From NCBI GenBank assembly GCA_018829445.1, contig JAHJTV010000070.1, positions 1 to 55,999 of the forward strand: 55,999 nucleotides of DNA, in the 5' to 3' direction. Positions 54,263-55,999 of this stretch are shown piece after piece. Source of the stretch: a bacterium (GTDB taxonomy: Bacteria; SAR324; XYD2-FULL-50-16). A program made the translations under genes and the position numbers. Positions within the stretch are counted from its first letter, which is position 1, and every line of letters begins with the position of its first letter. The notes under the pieces are model-generated. The model did not search any database. It was not told the DNA's origin and saw only the letters and a list, made by a program, of their open reading frames with translations.

Positions 54263-55561
54263 ATGAATACATCTAATAAATATCAGATAGATATACCCCT
54301 GTTCGATCTGGTCAACTGTTTATCTGAAGCTATTGACCTGATCAACCCAAGAATCATCAGCCATCATAAAAGAGTAGCCTATATTGCCTGCAAAATAGCA
54401 TCGGCGATGGGTTTTCACAAGGAGCATTTTAATAATATATTCATTGCCAGTTCTCTGCATGATATTGGTGCTATTGCCTATTCAATTGATGAGCAGGCAG
54501 AACTAGCCCGATATGAAATAGACAAGCCTCACAAGCATTGCGTTCTTGGATATCTGCTACTAAAAGATTTTTCCCTTTTTTCCAAAATTGCCAGAATAAT
54601 TCGCTTCCATCATGTTCCCTGGGCTGATGGGGAAGGTGCCAGCTTTCACGGTGAATCTGTGCCTATTGAGAGCCATATTATCCATCTCGCTGATCGAGTT
54701 GATATTCTGATCGATCAAACATCAAATATTCTTGATCAGATCAACGCTATACGCCAGAAAATTGTAACTTCCAATGATAAATACTTCAAACCGGAAGTCG
54801 TTGATCGTTTTCTGGAAATCTCTGAACGAGAATCGTTCTGGCTGGATATCACGTCTTCACATCTGGTTTTCATCCTTAAAAGAATGATGACCTTACCCAT
54901 TATTCATGCCGACCTGGACAAGCTTCAAAAAATTGCGATGCTATTTAGTCACATCATCGATTTTAGGAGCAAATTTACCGCAACACATTCAAGAGGTGTG
55001 GCAGTTGTGGCCACAACTCTTGCCCGACTTAATGGAATGACTGAATCAAGATCCAAGTTGATTGGTATTGCCGGTTATATGCACGATATTGGAAAACTGG
55101 CTGTTCCTAACGAGATTTTGGACAAGGATTCTCCTCTGTCCAAAAAGGAGTTTAATATTATTAAGAAACACACCTACTATACCAGACAGGTCTTAAACAA
55201 TATCAAGGTGGCTGGCAACCTCAATCGATGGGCGTCTTCACATCACGAAAAGCTGGATGGATCAGGCTATCCCTTTCATTATAAAGGAGATGAACTGGAT
55301 GCTGAATGTAGGATTCTGGCTGTTGCAGACATTTTTACAGCTTTGACAGAAGATCGCCCCTATAGAAAAGGGATGCAGGAGATTGAAGTAAAGAAAGTTC
55401 TTGAGGAAAAAGTTAATCAATCAGCAATAGATAAATATTTTGTATCTTTAATGAACCTTCACTATAAAGAGATCAACCAAAGACGAATCGATGCCCAGAA
55501 AAGGGCAACAGGGGATTACAAAGATTTCTGGGCTCAGGCTAAAGAATTGCTCTTACTTTAA
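54263..55561 (+). CDS. Tandem HD / HD-GYP domain phosphodiesterase
   Basis: 432 residues from ATG 54263 (TTG 54224 would add 13). The first HD domain (~28-200) has HHKRVA, SSLHDIG (His66-Asp67), FHHVPWADGEG and HLADRVD, but not the full GYP signature. The second (~225-425) is complete HD-GYP: THSRGVA (His242), MHDIGK (His274-Asp275), KKHTYYTRQVL (His303), HHEKLDGSGYP (327-337), ADIFTALTEDRPYR (Asp356). HD-GYP proteins hydrolyse cyclic-di-GMP or related cyclic dinucleotides. No receiver or sensor domain, so the first domain may be regulatory or dimerising. Confidence 0.9.
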   Translation: MNTSNKYQIDIPLFDLVNCLSEAIDLINPRIISHHKRVAYIACKIASAMGFHKEHFNNIFIASSLHDIGAIAYSIDEQAELARYEIDKPHKHCVLGYLLLKDFSLFSKIARIIRFHHVPWADGEGASFHGESVPIESHIIHLADRVDILIDQTSNILDQINAIRQKIVTSNDKYFKPEVVDRFLEISERESFWLDITSSHLVFILKRMMTLPIIHADLDKLQKIAMLFSHIIDFRSKFTATHSRGVAVVATTLARLNGMTESRSKLIGIAGYMHDIGKLAVPNEILDKDSPLSKKEFNIIKKHTYYTRQVLNNIKVAGNLNRWASSHHEKLDGSGYPFHYKGDELDAECRILAVADIFTALTEDRPYRKGMQEIEVKKVLEEKVNQSAIDKYFVSLMNLHYKEINQRRIDAQKRATGDYKDFWAQAKELLLL

Positions 55562-55913
55562 TAATTAACTGTTCCCAAAGGGATCGGCTTAAAATCCAGA
55601 AGCAATTCATTGAACATTTATAGAGATTCCAAATATAATTTGGATATGATGTAATGCACATTCGGAATAAACAATATTAGGATTTGTAGAGATCTGAATA
55701 AATTTTGCATACAATGAAAAGCATTCCAAGATTATGCTTGGTTATCCTTCTAATTCTTTCAATCGGTTCATATTGTTATATATAGTGTCAGTCCATATTT
55801 TTACCCGACACTAACAGAAGAAAACAATATTCAGCTTTTATATGCTAAGTACTAAGTACCTGAACAGTTTTGAGTTCTTATATAATTTATTGAAATTTAA
55901 GACTATAGAAAGC
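55562..55913. other. A+T-rich intergenic stretch with a signal-peptide-like fragment
   Basis: A 23-codon frame at 55714-55785 (MKSIPRLCLVILLILSIGSYC, then TAG) looks like a lipoprotein signal sequence that ends at once. It may be the 5' remnant of a secreted-protein gene. Immediately after it, TAGTGTC and GACACTA form a short inverted repeat. No other gene seen. Confidence 0.4.
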
Positions 55914-55921
55914 TGATATGT

Positions 55922-55994
55922 TGTCATTCCGTGCTCGATACGGAATCCATAATTATTTCAAAACGCTGGATGCCGGATCAAGTCCGGCATGACA
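55922..55994. repeat. Dispersed palindromic repeat with TGTCAT ends
   Basis: Left half TGTCATTCCGTGCTCGATAC and right half, complement TGTCATGCCGGACTTGATCC, are inverted copies, and each half contains its own small hairpin. The same TGTCATxCCGG termini bound the composite element at 24488-24757, so this is a second member of one family. Extends to near the window end. Confidence 0.75.
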
Positions 55995-55999
55995 GAGAA

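Overview
The window looks like a chromosomal segment of an environmental Gram-negative bacterium of moderate G+C, most likely from a Desulfobacterota-like ('deltaproteobacterial') lineage. I infer this from the dense population of multi-domain hybrid histidine kinases, a bacterial enhancer-binding-like regulator paired with a giant Ser/Thr kinase, an HD-GYP protein, and dispersed hairpin elements with AAATCGGGGACA and AAAGGGGTCAGGC cores. There is no rRNA, tRNA or CRISPR array, and no taxonomic marker, so the assignment is tentative.

Positions 1-20300 form an accessory zone bounded by two direct copies of a 141-bp repeat (1-141 and 19471-19611). It holds three toxin-antitoxin loci: a broken vapC with its antitoxin, an intact Phd/VapC pair, and higBA with an amber codon in higB. 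It also holds a complete IS4-family element with a 9-bp target duplication, an orphan periplasmic binding protein, an AraC regulator facing a membrane protein/short-chain dehydrogenase pair, a metallo-beta-lactamase-fold lipoprotein and a CoA-pyrophosphatase-like NUDIX protein. A two-gene signalling unit follows (GAF-AAA+-Fis regulator lacking GAFTGA, plus Ser/Thr kinase-pseudo-cyclase-ATPase-TPR protein), then a frameshifted DUF4143 ATPase and a beta-propeller lipoprotein.

Positions 20400-41800 are dominated by signal transduction. A minus-strand set (HEAT-repeat membrane protein, processive family 2 glycosyltransferase, membrane histidine kinase, single-domain response regulator, hybrid kinase) suggests a regulated exopolysaccharide synthase. 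It is interrupted by two hairpin elements. A plus-strand pair (MASE1-CHASE hybrid kinase; receiver-kinase) and another two-receiver hybrid kinase surround a small sugar-catabolism unit (ArsR-type regulator, GH2 glycosidase, MFS transporter).

Positions 41800-42900 are an intergenic island of non-autonomous mobile elements. One is a 399-bp element with 19-bp inverted termini and a perfect 10-bp target duplication; another is a second copy of the ~213-bp element seen at 28157.

Positions 42900-55600 carry mostly small metabolic genes: DUF1285-like protein, monoacylglycerol-lipase-like hydrolase, DUF2917 protein divergent from a MocR regulator and EamA exporter, isoprenylcysteine-methyltransferase-like protein, SemiSWEET, secreted lipase-like hydrolase, FAD oxidoreductase, nitronate monooxygenase. 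Two signalling proteins are also present: a degenerate receiver-PilZ protein and a tandem HD/HD-GYP phosphodiesterase.

The most notable points are the family of non-autonomous elements sharing one hairpin core, the HEAT-GT2-kinase locus, and several signalling proteins that kept their fold but lost key catalytic or phospho-acceptor residues.
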